Shown here: positions 39,816 through 41,578 of the stretch, in pieces
Numbering within the stretch: position 1 is the first letter of the stretch
How the letters are laid out: each line of letters begins with the position of its first letter
Assembly: GCA_900550965.1 (NCBI GenBank)
Contig: URUC01000003.1
Span: 1 to 41,578, forward strand
Direction of reading: 5' to 3'
Source of the DNA: an uncultured Collinsella sp.
GTDB taxonomy: Bacteria > Actinomycetota > Coriobacteriia > Coriobacteriales > Coriobacteriaceae
Length of the DNA stretch: 41,578 nt
The notes under the pieces: generated by a model
Database searches by the model: none
Told to the model about the DNA's origin: nothing
The model's input: only the letters and a program-made list of their open reading frames with translations
Program-made: the position numbers and the translations under genes

Positions 39816-41491
39816 TGAAGGAGCTATCCGAGGTCCTGCAGGATTGGGAGGCCGTGATCGGCCTGGAAATCCATACCGAGCTCACCGCACTCGATACCAA
39901 GATGTTCTGCAACTGCAAGCTCAGCCACGATGACGAGCCCAACGCCAACGTGTGCCCGGTGTGCCTGGGCCTGCCCGGCGCCCTGCCGGTGCCCAACAAG
40001 CGCGCTATCGAGAGCATCGTCAAGGCGGGTCTGGCCACCAACTGCGAGATCCAGCGCCACTCGATGTTCTACCGCAAGCACTACTTCTATCCCGATATGG
40101 CCAAGAACTTCCAGACCACGCAGGGTCCGGTCGCCTTTGCCATGTACGGTCACCTTGATCTGGATGTGACCGGTCGCGGTGCCGCCGAGCGCCCCGAATG
40201 CGCGTTTGGCGAGGCCGAGGCCCAGAGCCTGGCGAGCGCCTCGGCCAACGCCGAGGGCTTGTCCACGTCCATGACGTCGACCATGCGCGAGGGCAACCAG
40301 CGCGCCGGCCACCTGGCCAGCTATGACGCGTCCAACTTGCAGATGCCCGAGCGTCGCGAGGACGGTTCCTACACGGTGCCCATCCGCATCCTGCGCATCC
40401 ACATGGAGGAGGACGCCGCCAAGATGGTTCACGTGGGCGGCGCCGAGGGCCGCATTACCGCCGCCGCTGAGTCGCTCGTCGACTACAACCGCTGCGGCAC
40501 GCCTTTGATCGAGCTCGTGACTGAGCCCGATCTGCGCACGCCCGAGGAGGCTCGCCTGTTTATGGAGAAGCTCCGTCGTATCTTTGTGACGCTGGGCATT
40601 TCGGACTGCTCCATGGAGAAGGGTTCCATGCGCTGCGACGGCAATGTGTCGCTGCGTCGCCGCGGCGAGACCAAGCTGGGCACCAAGACCGAGCTCAAGA
40701 ACCTCAACTCGTTTAAGAGCCTGCATGACGGCCTCGCCTACGAGATCTGCCGCCAGGCCGAGGTGCTCGAGGAGGGCGGCATCATCTATCAGGAGACCCG
40801 CCACTGGGAGCCCAGCCGCAAGCGCACCGTGGTCATGCGCGTCAAGGAGACGGCCGACGACTATCGCCTGTTCCCCGATCCCGATCTGGCGCCGTTCGAT
40901 CTGGACGACGAGTTCATCGACCGCTGCCGTGGCGAGATTCCCGAGCTGCCCGATGCCAAGCGCGCCCGTTTTGAGACCGACTTTGGCATTAAGGCGGCCG
41001 ATGCCGAGCAGATCGCGGGCGACCCCGAGTTTGCCGAGTTCTTTGAGGCTGCCGCTGCCGGTATGGCTGGCAAGGAGGCCCAGACGGTCGCAAACCTGCT
41101 GGTCAACGAGATGATCGCCTACCTTAAGAGCGCAGGCGTGTCGCTCGCCGAGTCCGGCATCGCGCCGGCTCAGGTAGCAGCGCTGGCCAAGCTGCTGGTG
41201 ACCGATGCCATCAGCTCCAACCAGGCGCACGAGGTCTTTGAGGCCATGGCCCAGACCGGTGACGACCCCAACAAGATCGTCGACGAGCGTGGTATGCGTC
41301 AGGTGAGCGATGCCGGTGCGTTGCAGCCGATCGTGGACGAGGTGCTGGCTAACTGTGCCGATCAGGCGCAGCAGTATCGTGACGGCAACCAGAAGGTTAT
41401 CGGCTTTTTGGTGGGCCAGTGCATGAAGGCGAGCCGCGGCAAGGGCAACCCGAAGCTCTTCAACGAGTTGCTGAGAAAGGCGCTCGCGTAG
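39815..41491 (+). CDS. gatB: Asp-tRNA(Asn)/Glu-tRNA(Gln) amidotransferase subunit B
   Basis: 558 residues, somewhat longer than the usual 475-500, though all recognised regions are present: VIGLEIHTEL, zinc-site cysteines C32, C34, C47 and C50 (FCNC ... CPVC), the HYFYPDMAKNFQTTQ stretch, SLVDYNRCGTPLIE and the GatB/Yqey tail domain that touches the tRNA. The extra length lies in an internal stretch around residues 125-160 (GAAERPECAFGEAEAQSLASASANAEG), an unusual Ala/Glu-rich insertion. The protein ends complete, 87 bases before the window edge, with no terminator visible in the remainder. Confidence 0.97.
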   Translation: MKELSEVLQDWEAVIGLEIHTELTALDTKMFCNCKLSHDDEPNANVCPVCLGLPGALPVPNKRAIESIVKAGLATNCEIQRHSMFYRKHYFYPDMAKNFQTTQGPVAFAMYGHLDLDVTGRGAAERPECAFGEAEAQSLASASANAEGLSTSMTSTMREGNQRAGHLASYDASNLQMPERREDGSYTVPIRILRIHMEEDAAKMVHVGGAEGRITAAAESLVDYNRCGTPLIELVTEPDLRTPEEARLFMEKLRRIFVTLGISDCSMEKGSMRCDGNVSLRRRGETKLGTKTELKNLNSFKSLHDGLAYEICRQAEVLEEGGIIYQETRHWEPSRKRTVVMRVKETADDYRLFPDPDLAPFDLDDEFIDRCRGEIPELPDAKRARFETDFGIKAADAEQIAGDPEFAEFFEAAAAGMAGKEAQTVANLLVNEMIAYLKSAGVSLAESGIAPAQVAALAKLLVTDAISSNQAHEVFEAMAQTGDDPNKIVDERGMRQVSDAGALQPIVDEVLANCADQAQQYRDGNQKVIGFLVGQCMKASRGKGNPKLFNELLRKALA

Positions 41492-41578
41492 GCTCACGGG
41501 CGGGGAAGGCCCCCGGAGCGGTGGGGTGCTTCCTCAAAATGTCGAACAGTCCTGCGCAAGACGAAGGCCACATTAAGT

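Noticed and set aside
39824..41497. Very long open frame antisense to gatB (557 residues)
   Set aside because: A by-product of GC-rich codon use; no recognisable domain, while the sense frame is a clear GatB.
1..41578. Insertion sequence or prophage explaining the repeats
   Set aside because: No transposase, integrase or phage structural gene could be recognised on either strand.

Overview
The window looks like a chromosomal segment of a high-GC Gram-positive gut actinobacterium of the Coriobacteriia, most likely Collinsella. This is an inference from several signs: GC-rich coding sequence, an OmpR-type GlnR-like regulator beside glnA, a GatCAB operon, sortase-assembled Spa-type pili and a KdgK/Eda module under a LacI regulator. 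No rRNA, tRNA, CRISPR array, transposase gene or prophage was seen.

Layout. 0-6.2 kb: 3' end of a GntR/FCD regulator, an AlbA_2/Schlafen-type regulator behind an array of ACGCAAA sites, a YczE-like membrane protein with a structured leader, then kdgK and eda (2-keto-3-deoxygluconate use) divergent from a LacI-family gene. 6.2-9 kb: a fused RelB/DinJ-nucleotidyltransferase protein, then glnA and a GlnR-like regulator with a plausible GlnR box. 9-10 kb: a decayed C39-like cysteine peptidase gene and two orphan small genes. 10-14.1 kb: HtrA protease and NAD-dependent DNA ligase. 14.1-15.7 kb (minus strand): an intact Tat-exported C39-like peptidase followed by a small lipoprotein. 15.8-18.1 kb (minus): a MATE exporter and a MerR/BmrR-like regulator with a 19-bp-spaced promoter. 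18.2-22 kb: a heterodimeric ABC exporter. 22-25.9 kb: an unknown protein with a PD-(D/E)XK-like C-terminus, moaA, and a MoaC-MobB fusion. 26-28.6 kb: an MFS transporter and a Cof-type HAD phosphatase among dense palindromic repeats. 29-37.7 kb: a pilus island with a large beta-helix adhesin carrying a G9 tract, two pilins and a class C sortase. 37.7-41.5 kb: repeats, then gatC-gatA-gatB.

Most notable: (1) a 9-G homopolymer just after the signal peptide of the adhesin, where gain or loss of one G gives a near-immediate stop, so on/off phase variation is likely; (2) a RelB/DinJ antitoxin domain fused to an MNT nucleotidyltransferase with no toxin gene beside it; (3) two dispersed families of palindromic repeats, one built on a GGGGACAGG-like core with interchangeable arms, several copies of which double as terminators and one of which lies inside an ABC transporter gene; (4) a C39-like peptidase plus small anchored protein module present once intact and once as a wreck.

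All domain calls come from reading motifs in the translated sequence; no database search was run.
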